A stretch of DNA of 64,000 nt. It comes from Nitrosomonas sp. GTDB taxonomy: Bacteria > Pseudomonadota > Gammaproteobacteria > Burkholderiales > Nitrosomonadaceae. The notes beneath the pieces were generated by a model, which worked only from the letters and a program-made list of their open reading frames with translations, was not told the origin of the DNA and ran no database searches. The position numbers and the translations under genes are program-made. The stretch covers positions 1 through 64,000 of the forward strand of contig JADJES010000005.1 of the NCBI GenBank assembly GCA_016708955.1. The letters run 5' to 3'. Of the stretch, positions 1 through 10,789 are shown piece by piece (the first letter of the stretch is position 1; each line of letters starts with the position of its first letter).

Positions 1-722
1 CTAATTGTCGATCCGCCAAAAATTGAAGGACATTGATGCAGCCAAAGCCGGGCTCGATAAAGTTGGAACCGATAGTAAAACGCTGCCATTTTCTTTCCGC
101 GAATAAAACAAGCTAATCCTTTCCGCGACAATCAAATTGAAGAATTTGCGCCGTGTGGTGTAGTTGCCGGGATTTTTGCACGTACTGACACCGAACGGGT
201 GTATGGAAAGCACCCGCTGGCATTGAAGCTAGCTTGAAAGGGGTGAATTCTCTCGATATTCCAATGACGGATTTGGAAAACGGCTTGCTCAACCCACTCG
301 GAATCAATTGTCTGAGACACTTTCCCGTCTATGGCAAAGTCGTTTGGGGAGCAAGAACCTTACAAGGCGCGGATGGTCGTGCTAGTGATTGGAAATACAT
401 ACCTGTCAGACGCACTGCACTTTTTATTGAAGAAAGCTTGTATCGCGGTACTAAATGGGTTGTATTCGAACACAATGATGAGCCACTCTGGGCTCAAGTT
501 AGGTTAGCAGTAGGTGCTTTTATGCACAACCTGTTTCGCCAAGGTGCATTCCAAGGTAGATCTCCGCGGGAAGCCTATTTCGTAAAATGTGACAGTGAAA
601 CAACAACGCAAAATGATATAAATCTGGGTATTGTAAATATTGATGTTGGCTTCATGCCGCTAAAACCGGCTGAATTCGTGGTAATCAGGCTCCAGCAGAT
701 GGCTGGTCAAATCGAAGTTTAG
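1..722 (+). CDS. eCIS contractile sheath protein, C-terminal part (partial, frameshifted)
   Basis: This is the C-terminal part of a phage-tail sheath protein (Afp2-4/Pvc2-4 type), which forms the outer contractile cylinder. Positions 234-722 read cleanly with the family's hallmark strings NPLGINCLR, VVWGARTL, WKYIPVRR and FIEESLYRG, ending in the usual PLKPAEFVV tail. Upstream the same protein continues but changes frame about three times, near 25, between about 90 and 108, and near 197 (DAAKAGLDKVGTDSK, then EEFAPCGVVAGIFART, then GVWKAPAGIEAS). No nonsense substitution is needed to read it, so the shifts look like indel errors or very recent decay. The N-terminal part lies outside the window. 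The tube gene follows within 20 bases. Confidence 0.9.
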
Positions 723-742
723 GTGTCGACTGAGGAAAAATT

Positions 743-1262
743 ATGGTCCAATTTTCAGCTAATGCACAGCGGTTCGATCCGTACAAGAATTTTAAATTTC
801 AGGTTTTTTGGAAGTGACCCTAATGCAATCGCTTACATTAGTAAGGTGAGTATGCTCAAGCGTACTACCGAAGTTGTTAAGCATCGAGAAGGAGGCGATC
901 CTAGCAGTAGTCGGAAATCTCCTGGACGAACCGAATATGAAGCCATTACCCTTGAGCGTGGGGTCACTCACGACGAAGAATTCGAAAAATGGGCCAACAA
1001 GGTCTGGGATTATGGTGCGGGCTTGGGGGCTGAGGTTTCACTTATGGATTTTAGAAAAGACATCATTATTAAGATCTATAACGAAGCCGGTCAGGTGGCG
1101 ATCAGTTATAAGGTTTACCGGTGCTGGGTTTCGGAGTTTCAGGCGATAGCCGATCTGGATGCCAACGGAAATGCTGTATTGATCCAACATATAAAACTCG
1201 AAAACGAAGGCTGGGAACGTGATGTTGATGTTGCGCAACCCACAGAACCAACCATTGATTAA
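743..1262 (+). CDS. eCIS inner tube protein (T4 gp19 family)
   Basis: Inner tube protein (gp19/Afp5/Pvc5 type) that stacks as hexamers inside the sheath. The family core is plain: KRTTEVVKHREGGDPSSSRK, ITLERGVTHDEEFEKWANKV, DFRKDIIIKIYNEAG and IKLENEGWERD. I choose the ATG at 743, preceded by GAGGA, because its frame gives the normal family start MVQFSANAQRFDPYKNFKF. That frame hits a stop at 815, while the rest is read in the frame of a GTG at 723. Removing one T from the run of six at 804-809 joins the two as FKFQVFGSDPNAIAYISKV. The alternative GTG start at 723 gives an N-terminus unlike the family. Confidence 0.92.
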
Positions 1263-1281
1263 TCGGGGAAGTGAATAAGCT

Positions 1282-2019
1282 ATGCGTCTGCTTAACGCGG
1301 CTGAATTACTCGACATCTGGGAAGCAGGCAGGGTAGTTACCCCGAGTCGGCGTAGCTTACTGCTCCTGTCCGCGGTTTATCCGGAAGAAAGAGAAGTTCT
1401 TGCAAATATGCCTATAGGTGGATTGAATGCAAGGCTTCTCCGATTGCGTGTGCAACTTTTTGGCTCAACCTTGAACTGTCTGGCAAGTTGTCCCGAGTGC
1501 AATGCTCCGATTGAGGCTGCATTTGGTATAGATGGATTGTTGAGTCATGCTATTGAACCCATGCCGGAAGAAAATGCCACTCATTCCCTTACGCATGAGG
1601 GTTACACGGTAGATTTTCGGCTTCCTACAGCTGCGGATCTTCTGGCGATTGTTGATAAACCCAGCACCAAAGCTGCCGGGGGATTGGTTGAACGTTTGAT
1701 TGACAAGTCGTTACATCAGGGAGAAGTTGTTTCCACACCCGAATTACCCGGGCAAGTCTTGGAAGCCTTAGAACGTCAGATTTCAGAACTGGATCCCTTA
1801 GCGCATATCGAATTAAATCTGACCTGCCCTGAGTGCCGGAATGATTGGCTGGAAGTGTTTCATGTAATCGACTTTTTATGGCTGGAAGTCGGCAATATGG
1901 CAAAGCGCCTATTATTTGAGGTTGCCCGGCTCGCTTCCGCATTTGGATGGAGCGAGCGAGAAATATTGGCGCTTTCCCCGGAGCGCCGCCGCAGTTACCT
2001 TGAGTTGCTGGAAGTCTGA
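1282..2019 (+). CDS. eCIS baseplate protein with zinc-ribbon, T4 gp26-like
   Basis: A 245-residue protein with two CPEC motifs, CPECNAPIE near residue 71 and CPECRNDW near residue 183, which together could hold one zinc ion. The arrangement resembles the T4 baseplate (gp26/gp51-like) proteins found next to tube genes in eCIS and some phages. It probably acts in baseplate assembly. The C-terminal stretch LASAFGWSEREILALSPERR is typical of this group. It starts 20 bases after the tube gene behind a GGGGAAG ribosome site and ends two bases before the next start, so it belongs to the same operon. The family call is from memory of motifs and position. Confidence 0.72.
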   Translation: MRLLNAAELLDIWEAGRVVTPSRRSLLLLSAVYPEEREVLANMPIGGLNARLLRLRVQLFGSTLNCLASCPECNAPIEAAFGIDGLLSHAIEPMPEENATHSLTHEGYTVDFRLPTAADLLAIVDKPSTKAAGGLVERLIDKSLHQGEVVSTPELPGQVLEALERQISELDPLAHIELNLTCPECRNDWLEVFHVIDFLWLEVGNMAKRLLFEVARLASAFGWSEREILALSPERRRSYLELLEV

Positions 2020-2021
2020 AA

Positions 2022-2843
2022 ATGAAAACAGCCAACACACCAGCAAAACAAAGCTTATTCTCAGTGTTGGCAAACCACGAAATTGCACAAACAGAAGTCA
2101 ATGCAATCGGATCTAGTCAAAGCGGACTTCGGCCACGCTTGCCAAGCCGTTACGAAACACTTGATGCAAACTTCAATGATTTGACTATAGAAGAGCAGTC
2201 TTCGGAAGTATCAAAAACTTTGTCAAGCTCCGGTCTTGGCGTGGGATCGCCCAGTGCGATAGGGTCGAGGGACTTCAAAACATCTTTTCCTCAAGACAAT
2301 GTATCGCAACCAGGATCTGCACCTCAATATCAGTCACAATTATCAGCAGATTCGCCTGTAGCCGAACGCATTTCGATAAAATCTAATGATCAAGATTTGG
2401 ATACAAGAACACAATTGACGCCGGTGAGGATATCGGATCAACAAGATAAATTATCTACTGGAGTCAACGGTCATATGTCTCCGGTTCCAAATGTCCTGCA
2501 GACACCACAAGCCGTTAAATTGCCGCAAGAAAAATCAATCACTGAAAGATTGGCCGCCGTCGAGCGTGAAACCATACGGGAGATACACTCTTTAAATCCA
2601 TTGCTGCCACAATCTGATCGGCAATCAAGATTAATTCCTCAAAAGCAATTGGTACAAGCGCCAGAGTTAGTAACTAAGGAAAAGGGTTCTCAAACCAATA
2701 TTGAAATCCACATCGGCAGGATAGAAGTTCGTGCCAATATTCAGGCAATACAACCAAAATTGGAAAAGACACCCGCCTCACCGGCGGGTAACGATTCATT
2801 ACATGCCTACTTGCGTAATCGCTCTCGAGGTAGTCGATCGTGA
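2022..2843 (+). CDS. eCIS-associated low-complexity linker protein
   Basis: A 273-residue protein I cannot place in a named family. The first 210 residues are rich in Ser, Gln and Pro with little predicted structure. The C-terminus is different: IEIHIGRIEVRANIQA followed about 25 residues later by a SLHAYLRNRSRG tail. Short proteins ending this way recur between tube and cap genes of eCIS loci (from memory), so it is probably a structural or assembly factor. Its stop overlaps the start of the DUF4255 gene, which suggests translational coupling. Confidence 0.6.
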   Translation: MKTANTPAKQSLFSVLANHEIAQTEVNAIGSSQSGLRPRLPSRYETLDANFNDLTIEEQSSEVSKTLSSSGLGVGSPSAIGSRDFKTSFPQDNVSQPGSAPQYQSQLSADSPVAERISIKSNDQDLDTRTQLTPVRISDQQDKLSTGVNGHMSPVPNVLQTPQAVKLPQEKSITERLAAVERETIREIHSLNPLLPQSDRQSRLIPQKQLVQAPELVTKEKGSQTNIEIHIGRIEVRANIQAIQPKLEKTPASPAGNDSLHAYLRNRSRGSRS

Positions 2844-4167
2844 GCAGCCGACTCGGCATAGGCGGAGTAACAATCATTTTGCTGGAGTTACTCAACGATA
2901 GATTGATCAATCATACCGATTTGGCATCAATAGGGACGTTTGCTGTCAGCGCACTTCCACCGAGTCGTGTAAAAATGGGTGCGAACGAAGAAAACCGGAT
3001 CAATTTATTTCTGTATTTAGTCACTCCAAATCACGGTTGGCGTAACCAGGGCTTGCCATCAACCGGTTCAAACCATGAGCGGCTTACCAACCCGCCGCTG
3101 GCGCTTGACCTACACTACTTGCTGACTTTTTACGGAAAAGCAGATGGGAATGCGGAAATACTGCTTGGGCATACCGCAGAGATTTTTAACGATATGTCAG
3201 TGCTTAGCCGAGCCGATATTCGCATATCTCTAAATCCTACCAATCCCATCAACATCAACTTGATTCCTAAGGACGAAGACGGTCGCTTGGCTGTCGATTT
3301 GGCCGACCAGATTGAACAGATCAAGATTACCCGAATTTTCTTACGGCTGATGAGTATTCGCGTTTATGGAGCGCCATGCAGGCGCCATGGCATACATCCA
3401 TGGCCTATCAGGTATCTACCGTGCTCATTCAGCACAAGAGACCAGCTAAATCTCCGTTGCCGGTACTGACGCGAGGAGTTAAAGACAGAGGCATCAGTGT
3501 TCAGCCGAATCTTCAGGCACCTACGCCGATCACGCCAACAATACGCTTGATCACGATACAAGAACCCACTCAAAACATAGTGCGCGATGCGGCAGAATTG
3601 GGAGATACTCTGATAGTGGATGGTTCATTGTTAGAGGGAGATAAAGTAACCGCATTGTTTAACCACAAACTATTGGCAAAACCTTTGGAACGCCCTGTTA
3701 AAACAGGCGCTACTGCAGAACGAGTAGAAATTGAGCTGCCCAAAAATACAGATCTCAATGCATCACATGAGTGGCCAGCCGGTCCGTATTCACTTGTTCT
3801 GCAAATAGAACGCACCGGAAAATCGCTGTCATTGACGAATGCTTCATTTTTTGCTATCGCACCAAGAATCAGTGCTGCACCGGCTGTGAGTGGTACTGCG
3901 AACAATCCTTCAGTATCCCTGCAGTTTTACCCAGAGATTCGAGAAACCCAGGAAGTGTATTTTTTCGTGGGTGGTGATCCTTTTAAACCCAGAGCTTTTA
4001 CTGGTAATGTATCAATATTAACGATCCCGTTGACTGGAATCAAACCCACTGAGGGCGCCATACCGGTCAGTCTTCGCGTCGATGGTGTTGATAGCATTTT
4101 GGTTCGTGACAAGAACGCGCAATTGCCGCAGTTCGACCCGCAACAAACCATTACTTTGCCATTATGA
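2840..4167 (+). CDS. DUF4255 (Pvc16-type) sheath/tube terminator, one frameshift
   Basis: Pvc16/Afp16-type protein, which caps the distal end of sheath and tube and sets particle assembly. The N-terminal DUF4255 domain is clear (VTIILLELLN, NRINLFLYLVTPN, LALDLHYLLTFYG). The frame breaks near 3330: the first frame runs off into RIFLRLMSIR, while the next frame gives the expected PNFLTADEYSRLWSAMQAP then SMAYQVSTVLI. Adding one C to the CCC run at 3330-3332 restores a single protein of about 440 residues. The C-terminal half is predicted beta-rich, Ig/IPT-like. It overlaps its neighbours on both sides by four bases. Confidence 0.88.
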
Positions 4168-6268
4168 GTGCATCCGCTGCCGAACGAACAATAAGGTGTT
4201 TCTCCAAGCCGCGATGAAATGGCTAAGATTGCTGCTGCTATCGAAAATGCCCGCTCGCGAGGAAAAACCCAAACATTGGTGGAGTTGTTTTAGTAAGCAA
4301 ACTGATACATCAACAGAGACAGTGGCAGAAAAAATCAAGGATGCTCGTCAGGCAATGGATAAAGCAGCTCAGGCTAATCCGAAACCTGCGTTCTCGGTGA
4401 TAGCTGATAATTTAGACTTATCCGAATTTGATAGGGACATATTGATGTTAGCGGTGGCTATGGAAATCGACCCGAATTTACCAACGTTCATTGGCGCATG
4501 GCACCGCGACCGTAATCGGCGCTTTCCAACATTAGCATTGGGATTGTCAATCTTTGATCGGGAAAAGCGTGAATCTGATGCTTTATCATTGAGTCGACCT
4601 TTGCGGAAATTCCAACTGTTGGAAGTGCACCGGGTCAAGGGGGAACCTCTACTGACGGCACACTTGTCCATCGATGAGCATATTGCAGGTTTAATTAAGG
4701 GCGAACAGAGTCGACTAGACGATCGTTTGATGACTATATTGTCTCCACTACTTCCGGCTCCGAACTTACCAGCATCGCAAGCAGCGCTTGCCCATGCCAT
4801 CGCCGGGTGGTTGTCCGCTGCAAGGCCGATAGGAATCGTGCAATTGACAGGAACTGATACTATTTCCAAGCGTGATGTAATGGCTGCTAGCGCCGCGCAA
4901 TCGAAAAGAAAAGTCATGTCGATCACGGCGGATATGCTACCCACACAGCACGACGAATCTGATACCTTCGTTAAGTTGTGGCGTGAATCGCGTCTCATGC
5001 CCCTGATTTTATATATTGAGGGCGTAGCGCCCATGAACATCACGCTTGGGGAAGAGCGAACCGCAACCACCATTAATCCTCGTTTAATCTGGAATCTGCG
5101 GCGTATTGGAGAACCCATCGTGATCGATACGCACAAAGCCATCACCGAACTGGAAGACTCCGGCATTCTCGAGGTTAAGCCACCCACCGAGACAGAACGT
5201 CGAGACCTTTGGCACGATGCCTTGGCAAGACGCAGTGTTGACTTGCCGCCAATCTCTCGTGCGACTCGCGGAGAATTTACCCTGGCTTCTTCACGCATCG
5301 AAGAAAATGTTGAACAAGCGCTGCACAGCCTGGAAGTGCACCAAACTAATGATGGCTTGGGTTGTGTTAGCCGTGTTTGGCAAATTTGCGTCTCCCGGGG
5401 AGCAGCCGATATCGAAGGCTTGGCTGAGCGAATTGAACCTAAAGCCAAATTGGTGGATATTAAATTGCCGCCTCATGGCATGACTGAGCTGGAACGCCTG
5501 GTGCAGCACGCCCGCTATCGCTCCACTGTGATTTCGGATTATGGTTTCGGCACGCACACTAATCGCGGCTTAGGACTTGCCGCACTGTTTTGCGGCGAAA
5601 GCGGCACCGGCAAAACCATGGCCGCCGAAGCGATCGCTGGGGAACTCGGATTGCCGCTATTTCGCATTGACAGCGCCAGCCTCATCAGCAAGTACTATGG
5701 CGAAACCGAAAAGAACATCCGCCGCATTTTCGAGGCAGCCGAAGCGGGCGGCGCGGTGTGTTTCTTCGATGAATGCGACTCCTTCAGCAGCCGACGCGTA
5801 GAGGCCAGCGACAGCCACGACCACTTTCTCAATGTTCAGATCAACTACCTGCTAACCCGTATGGACAGTTTTACCGGTGTTGCGATCCTGGCAACCAATA
5901 TGAAACAAGCGCTGGATCCCGCGTTTCTGCGCCGTATCCGCTACGTCATCGAATTTCCCTTTCCCGGCGTGGCCGAACGCAAAGCCATCTGGCAATCGGT
6001 ATTCCCGCAGGAATCCCGCGTGGGAGAGTTGGATTATGATCGCCTAGCCCGTTTCGTTCTATCCGGCGGTAACATCCACAACGCCGCTCTTGCCGCCGTG
6101 CATAGCGCGGTGGCAGAAAATAAGGGGGAGTACTCGACGGTCGAAATGCCGCACATTCTAGACGCCATCCGCGCTGAACTCATCAAGGTCGGTCGGCCCA
6201 GCGCCAACTCGGATTTTATGTGGATGCCTTCTCCCGTCAGAGAAGAAGATCAGGAAGAAGTCGCATGA
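4164..6268 (+). CDS. eCIS AAA+ ATPase (Pvc15/Afp15-like), two frameshifts near the start
   Basis: AAA+ ATPase of the eCIS, thought to help load cargo or assemble the particle. The C-terminal AAA domain shows Walker A GESGTGKT (near residue 477), ISKYYGETEKN, Walker B VCFFDECDS, sensor-1-like ILATNMK and the arginine segment FLRRIRY. The N-terminal 350 residues form the usual ATPase-poor, winged-helix-like lobe. I choose the ATG at 4164, overlapping the previous stop (ATGA). Its frame MSASAAERT shifts to DEMAKIAAAIENARSRGK near 4200, and then to LFSKQTDTSTETVAEK at the four-T run 4288-4291. Each is explained by one extra base. The rest is open. Confidence 0.9.
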
Positions 6269-6558
6269 ACATTCGCCTGGTGATCGACAAATTGGTGGTG
6301 GAAGGTGTATCCCTTTCGCGAGGGGAACAAGTAGCGCTGGAAGAAACGCTGCGCGAGTCACTCACCCAGGCATTGAGCGAAAGAGTCGCTACACATGCTT
6401 TGCCGGAAGGGCGCCGTACCCGGCGTGAACAGATGCAAGTCAGTTTGTCCGGAAAAATCAATGGAGCAGGGTTGGGTAAATCGCTCGGAACTTCGCTGAG
6501 CAGCCATGTGTGGGGTGATCAGGTGTCGCAATCAGACGGCAAAGGGGGAAAACGATGA
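6265..6558 (+). CDS. Small eCIS protein between ATPase and cargo
   Basis: A 97-residue protein beginning MNIRLVIDKLVVEG, starting inside the ATPase stop codon (ATGA). It has a short beta-like start, a Glu/Ala-rich helical middle and a polar tail. Small proteins with an IDKLVV-type opening are common between the AAA ATPase and DUF4157 genes in eCIS clusters (from memory). The role is unknown. Tight coupling to the ATPase suggests joint action, perhaps as cargo chaperone or adaptor, but that is inference. Confidence 0.65.
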   Translation: MNIRLVIDKLVVEGVSLSRGEQVALEETLRESLTQALSERVATHALPEGRRTRREQMQVSLSGKINGAGLGKSLGTSLSSHVWGDQVSQSDGKGGKR

Positions 6559-6610
6559 ACAGAATATATTCTCTGTTTCGGAATTCTTCATTTGGAAGAA
6601 GGGAGATTGT

Positions 6611-9479
6611 ATGAGGCAAGGTCTTGTTCCTTTGAAGGTACCTTCGAATTCTAATGTCGATGCTGTGCGTTTGCAGCGCAAGTGCGCCTGCAAAGCGACC
6701 GGTGAAACCTGCTCTCAATGTGCTTCTGGGAAGAAAACACTCCAACGTAAACAATCAGTGGAGGTAATCTTAACTCGATTCCTTCGATTGTCAATGATAC
6801 ATTAGGCACTCCTGACAAGCGCTAGATGCCTCAACACGAGGATTCATGGAGGAGCGCTTTGGACATGATTTTTCTGATGTGAGGATCCATGCCGATTCGC
6901 ATGCAGCGGCATCTGCCCGTAGCGTTGACGCCTTAGCTTACACTGTAGGACACAATGTAGTATTTGATGGTGGTCAATATGCACCACATACGCAAAATGG
7001 ACGCGATTTGCTCGCTCATGAGCTTGCACATGTAGTACAACAGTCTTCTGGTTCTTTTTTGACCTCTTTATCTGAAAATCAGTTAGAGCACCAGGCCGAC
7101 GAAGCTGCGCAAAGTGTTTCAACTGGAAAGTTAGTACCCCAACTTGGAACAACTGATGTGGTTCTCGCACGAAAGCCAAAATCAGGAATCAAATTGGTGC
7201 CGCAAAGGATTACATTGAAAGATCAGTCTGGTCAAATAGCTGTGTTCTACGATGGATCGCCGGTTGCAACCATTAACTACAAAGCGCAAAATGGGCGAGC
7301 GGAAACCAGCTCTTCCCAGGGAAAGGACGGTAACGAGTGGATTGTCATAGTGACACCCGCAGGTTCGGATGCAACATTCTCCGTAACCCCACAATATACC
7401 CAATTATATGAGGCAGGCAGACTGGCACTATCTGATCTGCAGTCGGATTACGACTTTGAAAAAGGCGAGGAGTATACCGGAAAAACATTTCGCATTTCGG
7501 CAAAGGCAGAACAGAATGCGACTCCTCCTTCGGTACCTGACCCCAAAGCATCACCGACACCTCAGGTGAAATCACCTGCCCCGGCTCAGCCCGAGAAAAA
7601 ATTGGAGAAGCCACAGGCAAAGAGTCCAGATCAGCTAATTGGCGAATCCAGCACGTTGAATTTTCTTGATGAAGAGAAGCTTGGAAATGATTTGCTCAAA
7701 TACGCACTCGCAGGTGATACGACGACGGTTGATGTGACGCTAGATCAGATCGATTCGACCGATCGAGACGATGTTGCTCTTGGATTTGTATCGCACGCGA
7801 CAACCGAACAGCTGGCCAAGCTTGCTGAGACTGAGCATGGTCGCAAATTGCTTTTGCGCTTATATGACGAATTGACATCAGGGCATCTCGGTAATGACGA
7901 GAAAGAGCAAGCAGAGCGTTTGATGCAAGCACGTACTCAGCGGACTGACCCAAGCAAGTTCATCGAACCTGATAAAAAAACAATGGTAATTCCGTTTTCG
8001 AGTATCGGTTTCACAAAACTCAGCTCGGCAAGTCTCACAGTGAAAAGATTGCACAATGGCAAAATTTGGATAAAAAGCCATATGAAGGTTGAGCATTGGA
8101 AAGATGCGAAGAATCTCCCCACTAAAGATTTTGCACTCGGCCTTGACGGTGCTGAGTTGGATCCAGACGACATAGTAGGACTTTACCTCTACGACGAGGG
8201 AGGGAAGGTGGTGCATGTCCCCGCGATCTATTTGTTACAGCTTGGCAATCAAGAGGACACGAAAGCCTACTCAATGATGGGGGAAGCGGTATTCACAGGA
8301 CTTACTCTTGGATTGGGTGGGGGAGCGGCTGTAGGCGGAAAAGTGGGAACCGAAGCTTGGGCCGCACGCATATTGTCTTCGGGAGGTGAAGCTGTGGTTG
8401 CGGAGGGAGCAAGCGCAGGCGTTTGGGCTGCCCGAGGTCTCGCCACATTAAAGTGGGCTGACCGAGGGGCAGCCGCTTTCGGTGCAGCCAGCACGCTAAT
8501 CAATGATCACCGTGGTTTGATTTTGCAACACTTCAATAAGGATGGTGAGGAGTTTCTCAGTTATTGGCAAAAGGTTGAAACGGTAGTGGCATATTACGGG
8601 CTTGCACGTGGTGCTGTGGCCTTAGGGCAGACAGCGGCCTCGTTACGAACAAGTTTAAAAAATATACGTACCCGAAAAGCGCAGCTCAAAGGGTTAAGCG
8701 CTAAAGATGAAGCTGCTCTTGATGACACAATAAGACAAACCGAGAAGACGTTAGATGATCTGGAGAATGCAGAGAAAAATGCACCTAAGGCGAGTAATAA
8801 GTCTACCAATGTTGAACTGGGGCAACCGAAAGAACCAACTGTTATAAAAAATCAAGGTGATGCTGTTAAATTTGTCGAGGAACATCCTCCGAAAGAAATT
8901 ATAGGAGAACCTGGTCATCGTAAAGCTCCAGTTGGCGAAGGGCATGCGGTTTGGGAGATACCTGGAGGTGGTTGCGAGCTGCACTCTTCACCTCCTCACT
9001 TTAAAATACCATGTCCGCAAGGGATGGAAGACATTGATGATGCTTTTAATCGACTTGAGCAAGGGAAAATTCCTCAAGAAGGCACGTTAACAAAGTGGCA
9101 ATCACATCATGATGCATCAAGGAATAGAGATGCACTTGGCGTGAAAGGAAGTGATTTTCAGTCGACACATGGAGCTCCTAGATCGGCCCTTCGTGACGTT
9201 CCAGGCTATGATCCAGAAGCAGCCTTAACACAATTAATGGCAAAAGGTTCACATACTGAAATGGATAGCTATTGGAAATCATATGCAAGGGCGCAAGTTT
9301 CGAAAGGAAATAAAACATGGACAGTAGGTGAGATGTTCGATGTGGTTTCTGAATCTATCAAGCGCACACCCAACATGGAAGAATCAGAGAAATTTACTCT
9401 GATTCGGAGGTTTAAGGATGAATTGTTAGAGCTGGGTTTGAAAAATTCTGACCAATTACGTTTGCCATGGTCGAAATAA
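6611..9479 (+). CDS. DUF4157-domain eCIS cargo / putative toxin (two frameshifts)
   Basis: A modular protein of about 950 residues, probably the payload of this eCIS. The N-terminus has a Cys cluster (RKCACK, CSQC). DUF4157 follows: FMEERFGHDFSDVRIHADS, ALAYTVGHNVVFDGGQY and the metallopeptidase-like HELAHVVQQ (near residue 136). A charged Pro-rich linker, a helical glycine/alanine-rich segment (LTLGLGGGAAVGG) and an unassigned C-terminal domain complete it. That domain carries a GGGCELHSSPPHF motif, QSTHGAPRSALRDVPGYDPE and HTEMDSYWKSYARA, as in polymorphic-toxin ends. The frame steps back one base near 6755 and near 6822, together restoring IPSIVNDTLGTPD then LDASTRGFMEE. An ATG at 6555 overlapping the previous stop is an alternative start if another indel lies near 6605. 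Confidence 0.82.
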
Positions 9480-9748
9480 TCTAGTTTCAATGTGGTCAGA
9501 CTCGATTGATATTTTTCGTTAACCCGCTAATGTGGAAAACGATTGCAACAAGAAGAATAAGTCAATGGCAGTGGGTAAATTCAAAGCGTAGTTGTGAGTT
9601 GCAAACAAGTTCGTAAACGTGAATATAGGTAAGGAGTGAAATGTGTGGACACAATCAACCAACAACTGCGGATTTTCTATTAGAAAAGAATTTTCTTAAG
9701 ACAACTAACCAGAGAACCACTAGGCACCTTAAAGATGGAATGTAAACT
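9480..9748. other. Intergenic gap inside the eCIS cluster
   Basis: A 269-base stretch between the cargo gene and the tube-cap gene with no convincing coding frame. It is the largest gap in an otherwise tightly packed operon, so it may hold a separate promoter for the baseplate genes or be scar tissue from cargo exchange. No clear terminator hairpin or consensus promoter could be picked by eye. Confidence 0.4.
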
Positions 9749-10405
9749 ATGACCAGTTTCCCCCGCTCTCCGCCAATCCTAAAAGCCGGCATCGTGCTGT
9801 TAGATCCCATTTCGTTTCGAGAGAAGCGTGTCGTGGTGCTACAGTACAACCCGGATCAGTTAAGCCGCACGTTACAAGTTCAGGCGATGAGCGGCGAATC
9901 GGGGGATCGTTCCGAGGTTTTGCGACTGAAGGGTGCACCGGTGGAGACCTTTAAGCTGGAGGCCGAGCTCGATGCGACCGATCAACTGGAGTTTCCGGAT
10001 CAGAATAAGAGCGTTAAGGATTACGGGATTTTTCCCCAGCTCGCGCTATTGGAATCTCTGATCAGTCCTTCCAGCGGCCAGTTATCCGACATGGAAAGCA
10101 TACTTGGCGATGGTATGGTGGAAATCATGCCGATGGAAGCGCCACTGGCTCTGTTTGTGTGGAGTGTCCAACGCGTGGCGCCGGTGCGGGTGACGGAGTT
10201 TTCCATCACCGAGGAAGCGTTTGATACCCAGCTTAACCCAATTCGCGCCAAAGTGAGTTTGAGCTTACGCGTTCTGACCATCAGCGATTTCGGTTTCGGT
10301 CACAAGGGTAGTGATTATTTTATGGCGTATTTGAAGAACAAGGAGTTTCTGGCGAAGAAAGCCGGAGGCAATATTAATAAATTGGGCAGTGTGAGGTTAT
10401 TATGA
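9749..10405 (+). CDS. CIS tube-baseplate adaptor protein (CIS_tube domain)
   Basis: A 218-residue protein matching the contractile injection system tube N-terminal family (the first half of Afp7/Pvc7-like proteins). It links the spike hub to the first tube ring. Characteristic strings are VVVLQYNPDQLSRTLQ near the start, APVETFKLEAELDATDQLE, and AKVSLSLRVLTISDF toward the end. It is intact and overlaps the LysM gene by four bases, so the two are probably made together. Confidence 0.85.
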   Translation: MTSFPRSPPILKAGIVLLDPISFREKRVVVLQYNPDQLSRTLQVQAMSGESGDRSEVLRLKGAPVETFKLEAELDATDQLEFPDQNKSVKDYGIFPQLALLESLISPSSGQLSDMESILGDGMVEIMPMEAPLALFVWSVQRVAPVRVTEFSITEEAFDTQLNPIRAKVSLSLRVLTISDFGFGHKGSDYFMAYLKNKEFLAKKAGGNINKLGSVRLL

Positions 10406-10761
10406 TCGATCCGATTACGTTTGCTTTTTCGCAACAAGGTTCTCGATTGGAGTCGTTCGCGGACAATAGCCGTTATCGTGGTTTGCCGTTGCTGGTACAT
10501 GTCGATGCCAATGGGGTGGAGCATATCTACGTCGGCCGCCGTTTCCTGCCGCCACCCGAAGCGCTGGCCGAGGCGGGACAAGTCGAGGTTCAAGAAGGCG
10601 ATCGCATCGACAATATCGCTGCTCAGATATTCGGCGATGCAGAGCTGTATTGGCGCATCGTTGACGCTAACCGGGTATTAACACCCGGAGAGCTGACCCA
10701 GCGCATTGGCCGCCGATTGCGGATTACCCTATCCGAGGGCATGCCGGGGCGCGGATCATGA
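10402..10761 (+). CDS. LysM-domain baseplate protein (Pvc7/gp53-like)
   Basis: A 119-residue protein whose C-terminal half is a LysM-like fold: VEVQEGDRIDNIAAQIFGD, YWRIVDANRV and a RIGRRLRITL end. In eCIS and T4-like tails such proteins (gp53, the C-terminal part of Pvc7) clamp baseplate parts. The N-terminus has the common SRYRGLPLLVHVDANG start. It is coupled to the preceding CIS_tube gene and followed after 28 bases by the spike hub gene. Confidence 0.85.
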   Translation: MIDPITFAFSQQGSRLESFADNSRYRGLPLLVHVDANGVEHIYVGRRFLPPPEALAEAGQVEVQEGDRIDNIAAQIFGDAELYWRIVDANRVLTPGELTQRIGRRLRITLSEGMPGRGS

Positions 10762-10789
10762 AAACTTATCTTTTTAAGGCGGCCTTGTT

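Noticed and set aside
723..800. GTG start at 723 for the tube protein
   Set aside because: It gives an N-terminus unlike the family, whereas ATG 743 with a good ribosome site gives the normal start after correcting one T-run.
4369..5448. A 359-codon frame on the minus strand of the ATPase gene
   Set aside because: Antisense to a well-supported AAA+ protein; Ser/Arg-rich shadow translation.
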